Origin: an uncultured Clostridiaceae bacterium
GTDB lineage: Bacteria; Bacillota; Clostridia; TANB77; CAG-508
NCBI GenBank assembly: GCA_949927585.1
Contig: CATLFA010000001.1
Span: 1 to 64,000 of the forward strand
Direction: 5' to 3'
Length of the DNA stretch: 64,000 bases
Within the stretch, counting starts at the first letter, position 1. Each line of letters begins with the position of its first letter. A program made the position numbers and the translations under genes. Of the stretch, positions 49,933 to 60,581 are shown piece by piece. Under the pieces are notes generated by a model. It ran no database searches and was not told the DNA's origin. It saw nothing but the letters and a program-made list of their open reading frames with translations.

Positions 49933-52394
49933 TGAGTGAAGAAACCACAAGAATAGGAAAGTCAGCACAGCAATGTGTAGAAGAAGGAATTCCAGATGCT
50001 AATGGTATATATTATTTTATAGGGACAATTACTCACGTAGTATATTCTAATCCTTCTTTTAAAACACCAAATGGATTTTTTAATATATGTAAATTTGAGA
50101 CAGAAACTCCATTGCCAAAGTTAGGATTAAATCCATATACAAAAGCAATGGAAGGTACTGTTGTTGGAGATACTATTGAATTAGTTCCATCTATTAGTTA
50201 TAAATTTAAGGCGAAACAAGTCTTAAATGAAAAATATAATCAATATCAATATGAAATAGTTTCTGTTACAGAAATGGAAGAACAATCTAAAGATAATTTA
50301 GATAATTACTTACGATTCCTAGTAACCCCAACACAATATAAATTAATTAAAGAAAACTATCCAGATTTTGTACAAAGACTATTTGATAACCCAAATTATA
50401 GAATCCCTAGATTAAAAGGACAGCAAGAAAAAGCAATGGATAAAATATATTCTAATATTCTTTTCTATAAAGATTATGTTGAATTAATTGCTAAGTTCTG
50501 TCAATTCCCAGAATTTTCGTTAAATACAATAACATCTTTAGAATCATTAGGAAATAGTCCAAGATTAATCTTAGAACAAATAGAAAATGACCCATATATA
50601 CTTATGAAATTACATAGATTTGGTTGGAAGAGGGTTGATAAGTTAGCATTAGCTTTAAAGCCAGATATGATATCAAGTACATCACGCTTAATAGCATTTT
50701 GTAGAACTGCTTTAGAAAACATTGCAGAAGATTCAGATGGAGGTCATACTTGGATTTATATAAATAATCCAAATGATGTTAAACATAGTATGGCACACTT
50801 AATAAAAGATAATGTCCCAGAATGTTTACCATATGTTAAAGAATATTTTCAACAGGAAAGAGACCTTACCAAAACATTAGGATGTGGTTCTGTGTTCTAT
50901 GTTGATGATGAAAGAATTGGTCTTGCTAGATATTATAGAGCAGAAAAGAATATACTTAAACATCTAAATAACATAAAAAATGGAGAACATTTAAAGCCAA
51001 CTTATACCGTAGAAGATGCAGTTGAAAGGACTAATAAATATATGTCTGACCAAGCAGGAGAGCCTCTTTCTCTTACAGAGGAACAGGTTGATGTAATTAA
51101 GGCTTCACTAGAAAATGATGTAATTATTTTAACTGCTCACGCAGGAGCTGGTAAATCAACTGCTATCAAAGGAATTGTAGAATTGTGGAGAAATAAAAGA
51201 ATTGCTTGTTGTGCTTTAGCAGCTAAGGCAGCAATAAGGATAAAAGAAACAACAAACATAGAGTCATATACAATCCATAGATTATTAGCTTTTAGTCAAG
51301 GAAGATTTACATATAATGAAGAGAATCCATTACCATATGATATAATTGTAGTTGATGAATGTTCTATGATAAATGTTAGCTTATTTTTATCATTAGTAAG
51401 GGCAGTTCCACCAAATGGAAAATTGATTCTAGTTTTTGATGATGCCCAGTTACCAGCAATTGGAGCAGGTTCAGTAGCAAAAGATTTATTAACTAGTAAT
51501 TTCTGTATAAAAAGATTAACAAAAATTCATAGGCAAGCTGCAAAATCTGGAATTAAATTAGATGCTAATAATATAAGACAACAAATTGATGTATTCTCTG
51601 TAAACAATGATTATGATTCAAATGGAAAATTACAACTACATATTGCTCACGGAGAAAATAAAGATATGCACTACTTTAATTTATTAAATGCAGAAGGAAT
51701 ACATACTCAAGCAATGTTGCTATATAAAGAATTAATTAGTGGAGGAGGAATTGGTGGAGATAAGCCAATTCCAATAGAAGACATATCAATTATTGTTCCT
51801 ATGAAATCAAATATGATAAATTGTACAGATTCATTTAATCAGGAGATTCAAGAACTACTTCTAAAAGACGAAGATAAATGTATTAAAAGTGGAACTTATG
51901 CTGACAAAGATAAATCAGAAAGAATTTTCAAATTAGGAGCAAGAGTTATTAGGAAGAAGAATGATTATGAGAAACAAGTCTTCAATGGGGAAATAGGAAC
52001 CATTATAGACATATCAGATGATTCAAGTGAATTCCTTGTTAAATTTGATAACGATTCAAGAGTTGTTAAATTTACTAGTAAAGAACTAGCAAACTTTGAA
52101 TTAGCATATGCTTTAACTGTGCATAGTATGCAAGGTTCTGAAAACAAAGTAATAATCTTTGTAATGGATACAAGACATACAATTCTCTTAGATAGTACAC
52201 TATTCTATACAGCAGTAACAAGAGCAAAAGATATGAACTTTGTTGTATTCCAAACAAACGCATATATTACAGCATATACAACGGATAAAGTATTATCTCG
52301 TCAAACATTTTTGCCACTATTAATTAATAATGTAATTCAAGATAAGGACGGAGCTCCAGAAGAAAAAGACGAAATAGGAGGAGATTTATTTTGA
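49932..52394 (+). CDS. recD2-like: RecD2-like helicase
   Basis: ILTAHAGAGKSTAIKGIVELWR...VVDECSMINVSLF...YALTVHSMQGSE...YTAVTRAKD. Confidence 0.88.
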   Translation: MSEETTRIGKSAQQCVEEGIPDANGIYYFIGTITHVVYSNPSFKTPNGFFNICKFETETPLPKLGLNPYTKAMEGTVVGDTIELVPSISYKFKAKQVLNEKYNQYQYEIVSVTEMEEQSKDNLDNYLRFLVTPTQYKLIKENYPDFVQRLFDNPNYRIPRLKGQQEKAMDKIYSNILFYKDYVELIAKFCQFPEFSLNTITSLESLGNSPRLILEQIENDPYILMKLHRFGWKRVDKLALALKPDMISSTSRLIAFCRTALENIAEDSDGGHTWIYINNPNDVKHSMAHLIKDNVPECLPYVKEYFQQERDLTKTLGCGSVFYVDDERIGLARYYRAEKNILKHLNNIKNGEHLKPTYTVEDAVERTNKYMSDQAGEPLSLTEEQVDVIKASLENDVIILTAHAGAGKSTAIKGIVELWRNKRIACCALAAKAAIRIKETTNIESYTIHRLLAFSQGRFTYNEENPLPYDIIVVDECSMINVSLFLSLVRAVPPNGKLILVFDDAQLPAIGAGSVAKDLLTSNFCIKRLTKIHRQAAKSGIKLDANNIRQQIDVFSVNNDYDSNGKLQLHIAHGENKDMHYFNLLNAEGIHTQAMLLYKELISGGGIGGDKPIPIEDISIIVPMKSNMINCTDSFNQEIQELLLKDEDKCIKSGTYADKDKSERIFKLGARVIRKKNDYEKQVFNGEIGTIIDISDDSSEFLVKFDNDSRVVKFTSKELANFELAYALTVHSMQGSENKVIIFVMDTRHTILLDSTLFYTAVTRAKDMNFVVFQTNAYITAYTTDKVLSRQTFLPLLINNVIQDKDGAPEEKDEIGGDLF

Positions 52395-52930
52395 TGAATG
52401 ACGAAGAACTAGACAGGTGTGCAGAAATCGAATATCAATGTTGGAGAGAAAATTTTTCTCCAATGTTGGAAATCTCTGAAATCCTTTATTACCAGACGAT
52501 TGAGAGCTTTCGCAAAGGCTTACAAACACTAACAAAATACGGATTTTATAAGCCTAATACAGCAATAATATATACTTCTGAATTTAAGGTTATAAATCGA
52601 GTTCGTACTGAAATACGTACAGTATCAGGGTTCGCTGTTATTAGACAACATAAAAGTGGAAGAGATGAATATGTTATCGAAAAGTTATTTGTTGCACCAG
52701 AATATCAAGGTAGAGGTATTGGTCAAAGATTATTAGAATGGATAATCACTAATTTTTCAGACAAATCAATATCAGTATCCGTGTTTGAACAAAATAGAAT
52801 TGCACAACACTTATTGCTCAAAAATGGTTTTAGACAAACATATGTTGCAAACTCTCAATTAACATATGGTAAGAATGCAGTAAATATAAGGAATGTTTAT
52901 TATAAACTTGACAAAATGGAGGAAGAATAA
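52391..52930 (+). CDS. GNAT acetyltransferase
   Basis: VIEKLFVAPEYQGRGIGQRLLEWIITN. Confidence 0.85.
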   Translation: MMNDEELDRCAEIEYQCWRENFSPMLEISEILYYQTIESFRKGLQTLTKYGFYKPNTAIIYTSEFKVINRVRTEIRTVSGFAVIRQHKSGRDEYVIEKLFVAPEYQGRGIGQRLLEWIITNFSDKSISVSVFEQNRIAQHLLLKNGFRQTYVANSQLTYGKNAVNIRNVYYKLDKMEEE

Positions 52931-54090
52931 TGAAAGAAATTTATTGTGATAATTCAGCAACAACACCAGTATATCCAGAAGTTATTCAGGAAATGGAGAA
53001 GTATTTTAAAAGACATTGGGGAAATCCATCTTCAATATATGTTAAAGGTAGACTTGCAAGAAATGAAATAGAAAATGCTAGAGATAGAATTGCTAAAATA
53101 CTAAATTGTAATCCTAATGAAATATATTTTACTTCTGGTGGGAGTGAAAGTGATAACATATTTATAAAAGGATGTTTTAAAGAAGGTTCTGCAATTATTA
53201 CATCTGAGATTGAACACCCTGCTGTACTAAATGCTTGTAGAGCAATACATAGAAACGGAAGTTTACAAATTACATTAAAAGTAAATAAAGATGGTGTAAT
53301 AGATATGGATTTCTTAAAAAGTATTAGTAGTTTAATAAAAAAAGAAAAGCCAATCTTTGCATCTTTAATGTTGGTAAATAATGAAACAGGAGTAATTCAA
53401 CCTATAAAAGAAATCTCACAATATCTAAAGAGCCTAGTTCCTAATATCTTAATCCATACAGATGCTGTTCAAGCAGCTGGAAAAGTTTCTTTGGATGTTA
53501 AAGAATTAGAAGTAGATAGTATGTCTTTATCTGGACATAAATTTGGAGCACCAAAAGGAATAGGTATATTATATCTTAAAGATGGAATTAAATGTAACCC
53601 ATTAATTGATGGTGGAGGTCAAGAAATGGGATTAAGAAGTGGTACAGAAAATGTCCCATATATTATGGGAATAGCAAAAGCATTAGAAATTACTTATAAT
53701 CATTTTTGTGACCAAGAACTTCAAGAAGATTTTCGTATATTTGATGCGGAATTTGCTCATAAAATACTTTATACAATACCTGAGGCACATCTTAATACAA
53801 ATGGATATAATGAGGCAAAAGGAATATTCAATTTTAGATTTGATGGAGTAGATGCTCAAAATTTATTATTATATTTAGATTTAAGAGGGATATATGTTAG
53901 TGCTGGTTCTGCTTGCCATTCTGATAGTAATACTCCATCACACGTATTAAAAGCTATGGGGCTAACTGACGAAGAAGCATTATCATCATTAAGATTCTCT
54001 TTTAAGAATCCATTGTCAACAAGTGAAGTAAATTACATAATAACAACACTAAAAAATGGAATAAAATCTCAAAAGAAATATGACGTATAA
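52930..54090 (+). CDS. cysteine desulfurase (NifS/IscS-like)
   Basis: IYCDNSATTPVYPEV...SLSGHKFGAPKGIGILYLKDG...RSGTENVPYIMG...SAGSACHSDSN. Confidence 0.93.
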   Translation: MKEIYCDNSATTPVYPEVIQEMEKYFKRHWGNPSSIYVKGRLARNEIENARDRIAKILNCNPNEIYFTSGGSESDNIFIKGCFKEGSAIITSEIEHPAVLNACRAIHRNGSLQITLKVNKDGVIDMDFLKSISSLIKKEKPIFASLMLVNNETGVIQPIKEISQYLKSLVPNILIHTDAVQAAGKVSLDVKELEVDSMSLSGHKFGAPKGIGILYLKDGIKCNPLIDGGGQEMGLRSGTENVPYIMGIAKALEITYNHFCDQELQEDFRIFDAEFAHKILYTIPEAHLNTNGYNEAKGIFNFRFDGVDAQNLLLYLDLRGIYVSAGSACHSDSNTPSHVLKAMGLTDEEALSSLRFSFKNPLSTSEVNYIITTLKNGIKSQKKYDV

Positions 54091-54118
54091 CCATTGATAC
54101 TACTGGTTTCTACCTAAC

Positions 54119-54147
54119 TTGACATTGAATAAAAAATATGTTATAAT
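54119..54147 (+). promoter_or_regulatory. sigma70-type promoter
   Basis: TTGACA - 17 bp - TATAAT. Confidence 0.8.
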
Positions 54148-54201
54148 ATATATAGACACAATTTTAGGGGATTACTTTCTCCCCTAAAAAAATACGAAAA
54201 G

Positions 54202-54217
54202 TGACAAATAGTTGTCA
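54202..54217 (+). promoter_or_regulatory. operator-like palindrome downstream of promoter
   Basis: TGACAAATAGTTGTCA. Confidence 0.7.
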
Positions 54218-54247
54218 ACTTATGTAAACAATAAAGGAGGAGATTTT

Positions 54248-54601
54248 ATGGCAGCAAAGAAGACTGTAGTTCCAGACCCTGTAGTAACATTAAATGATGA
54301 CTACCAAGTAACTATTGATAAAAGATGTTACATATTACAAAGGAAGTCTAATTCTGATGATAAAGACATAAGTAAGGAAGAACAAAAGGCTGGATATGTA
54401 AATCTAGGGTATTATACTACTTGGGATAGTTTGGGAATAAGTTTGGTAAAAGAAATTACTAGAGAAAAAGCTAAAATGAAAAAAGAAGATAAGCTAACGA
54501 TTAATGACTTCATAAATATTGTTAAAGAGACAAATAAAGAAGTTATTAAAATGTTTGAAAATGTTGATAAGCAAGCTAAGATTAAAAAAGAAAGCAAATA
54601 G
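54248..54601 (+). CDS. hypothetical protein
   Basis: ORF with GGAGGAG RBS. Confidence 0.7.
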   Translation: MAAKKTVVPDPVVTLNDDYQVTIDKRCYILQRKSNSDDKDISKEEQKAGYVNLGYYTTWDSLGISLVKEITREKAKMKKEDKLTINDFINIVKETNKEVIKMFENVDKQAKIKKESK

Positions 54602-54613
54602 GAGGAGTCCATT

Positions 54614-54973
54614 ATGGAAATTTTAGATAAAAATATTATTGTAGAAGTTGATAAGAAAGTTGCAATTTCTTTTAATAAAAAATATAAAGATTTAGATTTA
54701 AAAGAGGTAAAGAGAGAAATTACAGATTATCTTTTATGCCATAAAGATAAATATGAAGGTAAAAAAGTATTTGCTTTTATTTACGATTATGATTCAAATA
54801 TTGCTGTAACAGTAATGAGAAGAACTCCAGAATATGAGATATATGATATTATAGGTTTCTCAGATATGGTTGTTCCAGAAGAAACTGTAGAAGATTATGA
54901 AGAAGAACAAGAAACAAAACAATTAATGAAAGAATTAAAACAGCAAGAAAAATTAGAAGGTGTAGGTGTTTAA
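54614..54973 (+). CDS. hypothetical protein
   Basis: ORF track. Confidence 0.65.
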   Translation: MEILDKNIIVEVDKKVAISFNKKYKDLDLKEVKREITDYLLCHKDKYEGKKVFAFIYDYDSNIAVTVMRRTPEYEIYDIIGFSDMVVPEETVEDYEEEQETKQLMKELKQQEKLEGVGV

Positions 54974-54974
54974 T

Positions 54975-55298
54975 ATGTATATTGAGAAAAATGGATATAT
55001 TCTTATGAATAAGGATACAATGGAATTCTTAACTCAAGATTATGAAAATCCAAAAGATACATCTGGAGATGTAGAAGATGCTTATGTCTATGAAGATATT
55101 GGTGATGCGTTATATGTAGCTTGCAATATGAACAAGGAACTTGAAGAAGATATATATGAAGTCATTAGATACCAAAAAACAATCTGGTTAGATAAAGCTA
55201 ATCAAGAACAAATCAAAACTACTATTGAAACACATAGCTGTCTTGGAGCTGGATGTGACTGCTGTAACTGTAAAGAAGGAGACAATGTAAATGAATAA
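54975..55298 (+). CDS. hypothetical Cys-rich C-terminus protein
   Basis: CLGAGCDCCNC. Confidence 0.65.
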   Translation: MYIEKNGYILMNKDTMEFLTQDYENPKDTSGDVEDAYVYEDIGDALYVACNMNKELEEDIYEVIRYQKTIWLDKANQEQIKTTIETHSCLGAGCDCCNCKEGDNVNE

Positions 55299-55998
55299 AG
55301 AAGATATTATTAAGTTTGCAAAAGTAAAAGAATCTGCAATCATCCCAACAAAGGAAAAAGAAAATGCTGGTTTTGATATATATGCTTGTTGGGAAGGTAT
55401 CCCAAAAAGTGATAAAATAATTAGACCACATCATACAAAACTTATACCTACAGGAATAGCTTGCGCACTTCCTACTGAATATTATTTTCAAGTTGAAGAA
55501 AGAGGAAGTACTGGAAGTAAAGGAATTAAAAGAAGTGCTGGAGTTGTTGATTCAGGATATAGAGGGGAAATATTTGTTGCAATTACAAACGCTAATGATA
55601 AATATTTAATTTTTGGAAATAAAGACAACTATTTGTCAGAAGCTATAGAAGAATTAACGAAATGGCAAAGTGTTGATGTTAATAACTTAACAGAGCAAGA
55701 TATATTCGATATGGAATCATTTTTAAGAAAACAATATGGGGAAGATTATGATAATTTATCACAAGATGAGAAGACAGTAGTAATTAAAAATGTATATATG
55801 GATATGAAGAACCCAAAAAGTAATGAAAGTTTAATTGAGAATATTTCTAATGCAATTTTTTATCCAGAAACAAAAGCTATTGCACAATTAATTTTACATA
55901 AGGTAGATGATTTACCAACTGAGACAATTAGTTATGAAGAGTTACAAAAAATTCCTTCAAAAAGAGGAACTGGAGTACTAGGTAGTAGTGGCAAATAA
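55291..55998 (+). CDS. dut: dUTPase-like, with a central insertion
   Basis: AGFDIYACWEG...RGSTGSKGIKRSAGVVDSGYRGEIFVAITN...KRGTGVLGSSGK. Confidence 0.88.
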   Translation: MNKEDIIKFAKVKESAIIPTKEKENAGFDIYACWEGIPKSDKIIRPHHTKLIPTGIACALPTEYYFQVEERGSTGSKGIKRSAGVVDSGYRGEIFVAITNANDKYLIFGNKDNYLSEAIEELTKWQSVDVNNLTEQDIFDMESFLRKQYGEDYDNLSQDEKTVVIKNVYMDMKNPKSNESLIENISNAIFYPETKAIAQLILHKVDDLPTETISYEELQKIPSKRGTGVLGSSGK

Positions 55999-56011
55999 AT
56001 AGGAGGATATT

Positions 56012-56200
56012 ATGGGAAGTTTTGAAAGAAAATTAAGAAGAAATAAATTAAAAAAAGACTTAAAAGAACACGGAATAAAAAGGAAAGCTCCTTTAACAAA
56101 ATATGAAAAAGCTATTAAAATAGCTACTGAACAACAAAAAGAAGAACTAGCAAATAGAGTTTATGACGAAATGTTAGAATCTTTTAAAAATCAAAAATAA
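56012..56200 (+). CDS. hypothetical small basic protein
   Basis: ORF with GGAGG RBS. Confidence 0.6.
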   Translation: MGSFERKLRRNKLKKDLKEHGIKRKAPLTKYEKAIKIATEQQKEELANRVYDEMLESFKNQK

Positions 56201-56258
56201 GATAATAACGAATTAACTCGTATATTATAAAATTCATTATGTAGGAAAGGAGGATACT

Positions 56259-56792
56259 ATGAAAGTAACTTTTGATAAAGACGGATATGTTGAAATGCTA
56301 ATCAAAGAAGGAGATTTGCCTAATTCAATAGAACTTGAAGATGATGATACAATAGAAAGAAAATACTTAGCTTGTTACAAACTAGGGTTTGATGGTACAA
56401 AGTTGGTTTTAGATGCTGAAAAAGTACAAAGATTAGAAAGTAATCTTAGAGCTGAAACACTAGCTTATGACTTAAAGAAACAAGTTAGTAGTACAGATTA
56501 TAAAGTTTTACGTCACATTAGAGAAACTGCATTAGGAATACCTACTTCAATATCTGAAAATGATTATCTTATGTTAGAGGCAGAAAGAGAGTCTTTAGTT
56601 AGACGAATTAGAGAAATCGAAGACGGTTGTCAACTAGAAACCGATATTAATGCAATTCTTCAAGAAGGATATGAAATAAGACAATCTCAGATTGATAAAG
56701 ATAAGACTATTACAGATACTGTAGAAGTAACAGTTCCTGAATTAGAAAAAGCAATCAATGTACTAACTGAAGATATCAATGAAGATGAATAA
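56259..56792 (+). CDS. hypothetical protein
   Basis: ORF with GGAGG RBS. Confidence 0.7.
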   Translation: MKVTFDKDGYVEMLIKEGDLPNSIELEDDDTIERKYLACYKLGFDGTKLVLDAEKVQRLESNLRAETLAYDLKKQVSSTDYKVLRHIRETALGIPTSISENDYLMLEAERESLVRRIREIEDGCQLETDINAILQEGYEIRQSQIDKDKTITDTVEVTVPELEKAINVLTEDINEDE

Positions 56793-56840
56793 TTTTACAA
56801 TTTTAGATAATTAAAAATATACTTAGAAAGGGAAATAACT

Positions 56841-59037
56841 ATGGTTCTAAAAATAATTAAAAGAAATGGTAAAGTTGTTGATTTTGATAAAAATAAAATT
56901 ACTGAAGCTATATTAAAAGCAAATAAAGATGTACAAGGTAGACAAAAAGCTTCTGTAAAATTAGCAAAAGAAATTGCTAAAAACATTGAAATGAATAGTG
57001 AAAAACAAAAAATGGCTGTTGAAGAAATTCAAGATATGGTTGAAAAAGAATTAATGGCTGCTGAAAAATTTGATTTAGCAAAAACATATATATTATATAG
57101 AGAAAAACGTGCAATAATAAGACAATCTAATACTACAGACAAGACTATAATGGAACTTATTGATGGAGATAATGAATATTGGAATACAGAAAATTCTAAT
57201 AAAAATGCAACTATCGTAACAACACAAAGAGATTATATCGCTGGAGCAACAAGCACAGACATAACAAGAAGATTTTTACTTCCAGAAGAAGTAAGTAAAG
57301 CTCACGATGAAGGAATAATTCATTTTCACGATGCAGATTATTTTGCACAACATATGCATAATTGTTGTTTAATTAACTTAGAAGATATGTTACAAAATGG
57401 AACATTAATAAATAATGTAATGATAGAAAAACCACATAAATTTATTACTGCAAGTACTATTGCTACACAAATCATCTTAGGTGTTAGTTCATCACAATAT
57501 GGTGGATGTACAATTTCTTTAACACATTTAGCACCTTTTGTTAGAGATAGTTATAATAAATATTATGAAGAATATATAAATAGAGGATTAAATGAAGAAA
57601 AAGCTAAAGAATTTGCGCAATTAGATACTAAAAAAGAAGTTGAAGCAGGAGTACAAACATTTAATTATCAAGTAAATTCAATGACAAATACAAATGGTCA
57701 ATCTCCATTCCTTTCAGTATTTATGTATTTAGGTGAAACAGAAGAATATAAAGATGAACTTGCTATGTTAATCGAAGAATTCTTAAAACAGAGAATGCTT
57801 GGATTTAAAAATTCAAAAGGAGTTTATATAACACCAGCTTTCCCAAAATTACTTTATGTTCTCGAAGAAGATAATATTCACGAAGATAGTAAATATTGGT
57901 ACTTAACAGAACTTGCTGCAAAATGTACAGCAAAAAGAATGGTTCCAGATTATATCAGTGAAAAAGTGATGTTAGAAAATAAAATCAACCAATATGGCAA
58001 TGGGGATTGTTATGGTTGTATGGGATGCAGAAGTTTCTTAACTCCTTGGAGAAGTAAAGGAAATCCATCTAAAGCTAAAAACTATATTGAAGGAAAAGGA
58101 AAATACTATGGAAGATTTAACCAAGGTGTTGTAACAATAAACTTAGTAGATGTTGCATTATCTTCTGGAAAAGATATGGAAGAGTTTTGGAAAATATTTG
58201 ATGAAAGATTAGAATTATGTCATAGAGCATTACAATGCAGGCATAAAAGATTAAGAGGAACTCCTTCAGATGTAGCACCTATTCTTTGGCAAAATGGAGC
58301 TTTAGCAAGATTAGGGAAAGGTGAAACAATAGATAATCTATTATTCGATGGATATTCTACAATATCTTTAGGATATGCAGGACTTTATGAATGTGTTAAG
58401 TATATGACAGGAGAAAGCCATACTAAAGAAGGAGAACCTAAAGAATTTGGTTTATCAGTAATGCAACATATGAATGATAAATGTAAAGAATGGAAAGAAG
58501 CAGAGAATATTGATTATAGCTTATATGGAACACCAATTGAATCTACTACTTACAAATTTGCAAAATGCTTGAAAAATCGTTTTGGAGAAATAGAAGGAAT
58601 AACAGATAGAGATTACATAACAAATTCATACCACGTTCCAGTTTTCGAGGAAATTGATGCTTTTGAAAAACTTAAATTAGAGAGTGATTTCCAAAAATTA
58701 TCTCCACGGAGGAGCAATATCATACATAGAAACTCCAAATCTTCAAAATAATACAAAGGCTGTATTAGAAGTTATGAAATTTATTTATGATAATATTATG
58801 TATGCAGAACTTAATACAAAATCAGATTATTGTCAAGAATGTGGTTTTGATGGAGAAATACTAATAGATGAAAATATGGAATGGTACTGTCCAAACTGTG
58901 GAAATAGAAACCACGATACAATGAATGTAGCAAGAAGAACTTGTGGATATATTGGAAGTAATTTCTGGAATAAAGGAAGAACTCAAGAAATTAAAGAAAG
59001 GGTAGTCCATTTAGATAATAAAGATATGGAGGATTAA
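56841..59037 (+). CDS. nrdD: anaerobic ribonucleoside-triphosphate reductase, joined by +1 at CGG
   Basis: ATP cone N-term; join FQKLSP-(C)G-GAISYIETPNLQNNTKA...CGNRNHDTMNVARRTCGYIGSNFWNKGRTQEI (glycyl-radical tail lies after the site). Confidence 0.93.
58707..58709 (+). other. putative +1 frameshift site: CCA CGG A
   Basis: In-frame CGG upstream of NrdD glycyl-radical domain. Confidence 0.93.
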
Positions 59038-59041
59038 GTTT

Positions 59042-59311
59042 ATGGATATGGAACAGTTTACAAAAATGCAAAATGATGAATTTGAATTTTTAGACTCTAT
59101 TGATTTAAAACCTTACTTAAAAGAATGGGCAGACATATATGATATAAGAGATGAAATTGAAAAAGATTATGGAAAAGATTATTACGAATCTTTCATCTTT
59201 AATTGTATTGATATATATGAATTTATGGATTATCTTAAAAGAAGATACGGAAATGAAATATATTTTAATGAACATACAACATATAGCGTTCATTTGAATG
59301 AGGAGGATTAA
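59042..59311 (+). CDS. hypothetical protein
   Basis: ORF track. Confidence 0.65.
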   Translation: MDMEQFTKMQNDEFEFLDSIDLKPYLKEWADIYDIRDEIEKDYGKDYYESFIFNCIDIYEFMDYLKRRYGNEIYFNEHTTYSVHLNEED

Positions 59312-59313
59312 TA

Positions 59314-59832
59314 ATGAGATATAATAAAATACGTAAAATGGATATATCAGATGGCGAAGGTGTTAGAGTATCATTATTTACACAAGGATGTCATTTCCAT
59401 TGTAAAAACTGCTTCAATCCAGAAACTTGGAATTTTGAGGGTGGTAAGGAGTTTACTCCTAAAACCCTTAAAACCATAATAGATTTATGTAGTAAAAATT
59501 ATATAAAAGGTTTATCTATTTTAGGTGGAGAGCCTTTATGTGATGAAAATTTTAATGATGTAAAAGATTTAGCTTGTGTATTTAAAATTAATGCTACAAC
59601 TAAAGATAAAGATATATGGCTTTGGACTGGTTATGAGTTTGAAGATATATATAATGACCCAGTAAAAAGAGAAATATTAATCTATCTTGATTATATGGTC
59701 TGTGGGCAGTTCATAGACGAGAAGAAAAACCTTAATCTTAAATGGGCTGGTTCAGAAAATCAAAGATGGATTGATGTTAAAAAGAGTTTAGAAGAAGGCA
59801 AGGCTGTATTAGCTGGTGATATGTTAAGTTAA
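59314..59832 (+). CDS. nrdG: anaerobic NTP reductase activating protein
   Basis: DGEGVRVSLFTQGCHFHCKNCFNPETW...LSILGGEPLCDEN. Confidence 0.93.
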   Translation: MRYNKIRKMDISDGEGVRVSLFTQGCHFHCKNCFNPETWNFEGGKEFTPKTLKTIIDLCSKNYIKGLSILGGEPLCDENFNDVKDLACVFKINATTKDKDIWLWTGYEFEDIYNDPVKREILIYLDYMVCGQFIDEKKNLNLKWAGSENQRWIDVKKSLEEGKAVLAGDMLS

Positions 59833-59852
59833 TTTTAGAAAGGAGCATTACA

Positions 59853-60119
59853 ATGACTTATGATGAAGTAGTTGAATATGCAGAAGAGAATAATCTTTTA
59901 ATTCCAATATTTGATAATCCTAAATTTCCAAATTCGATACTTGGCATATCTTATGACAACAGAGTGATATATGATATGGAACAAATGATTACAGATTTAA
60001 TGGGAGAAGATGATATTTCTTACATAGATGCATTAGAATTTATAGAATATAATACTTTAAGAACTATACCATATATGGGAGAGAATGCTCCTATTATACT
60101 ATATACTAAAGAATTTTAA
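59853..60119 (+). CDS. hypothetical protein
   Basis: ORF with RBS. Confidence 0.65.
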   Translation: MTYDEVVEYAEENNLLIPIFDNPKFPNSILGISYDNRVIYDMEQMITDLMGEDDISYIDALEFIEYNTLRTIPYMGENAPIILYTKEF

Positions 60120-60137
60120 ACAGATATTCTATCTAAC

Positions 60138-60166
60138 TTGACAAATAGTTGTCAGTATAGTATAAT
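60138..60166 (+). promoter_or_regulatory. sigma70-type promoter with palindromic operator
   Basis: TTGACAAATAGTTGTCA - TATAAT. Confidence 0.85.
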
Positions 60167-60276
60167 TAAGTATGTAAAGTGAATAATCACTTTATAATAT
60201 ATATTATTCATAATCTATCTTACTAATAGGGCTGCAAGATTGATTATAGAATAGAAAAATTTTAGGAGGAATTTTT

Positions 60277-60555
60277 ATGAATAAGAAAGAATTAGTAGCT
60301 GCAATCGCTGCAAAAACAGAAATGACAAAGAAAGATGCTGAAACATCAGTAAACGCAATCGTAGAAGTAATATCAGAAGCTCTAGTAGCTGGAGATAAAG
60401 TTGCTTTAACAGGATTCGGTAATTTTGAAGTAAGAGAAAGAGCTGCAAGACAAGGACATAATCCACAAACAGGTGAATCAATTTCAATCCCAGCTTGCAA
60501 AGCACCAGCTTTCAAAGCAGGAAAAGCTTTAAAAGAAGCAGTTAAAAACTCATAA
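60277..60555 (+). CDS. hup: HU-like DNA-binding protein
   Basis: [30 protein letters not shown]...[22 protein letters not shown]. Confidence 0.95.
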   Translation: MNKKELVAAIAAKTEMTKKDAETSVNAIVEVISEALVAGDKVALTGFGNFEVRERAARQGHNPQTGESISIPACKAPAFKAGKALKEAVKNS

Positions 60556-60581
60556 TTTTAGAAAGTAAGGAGTAGTTTTAA

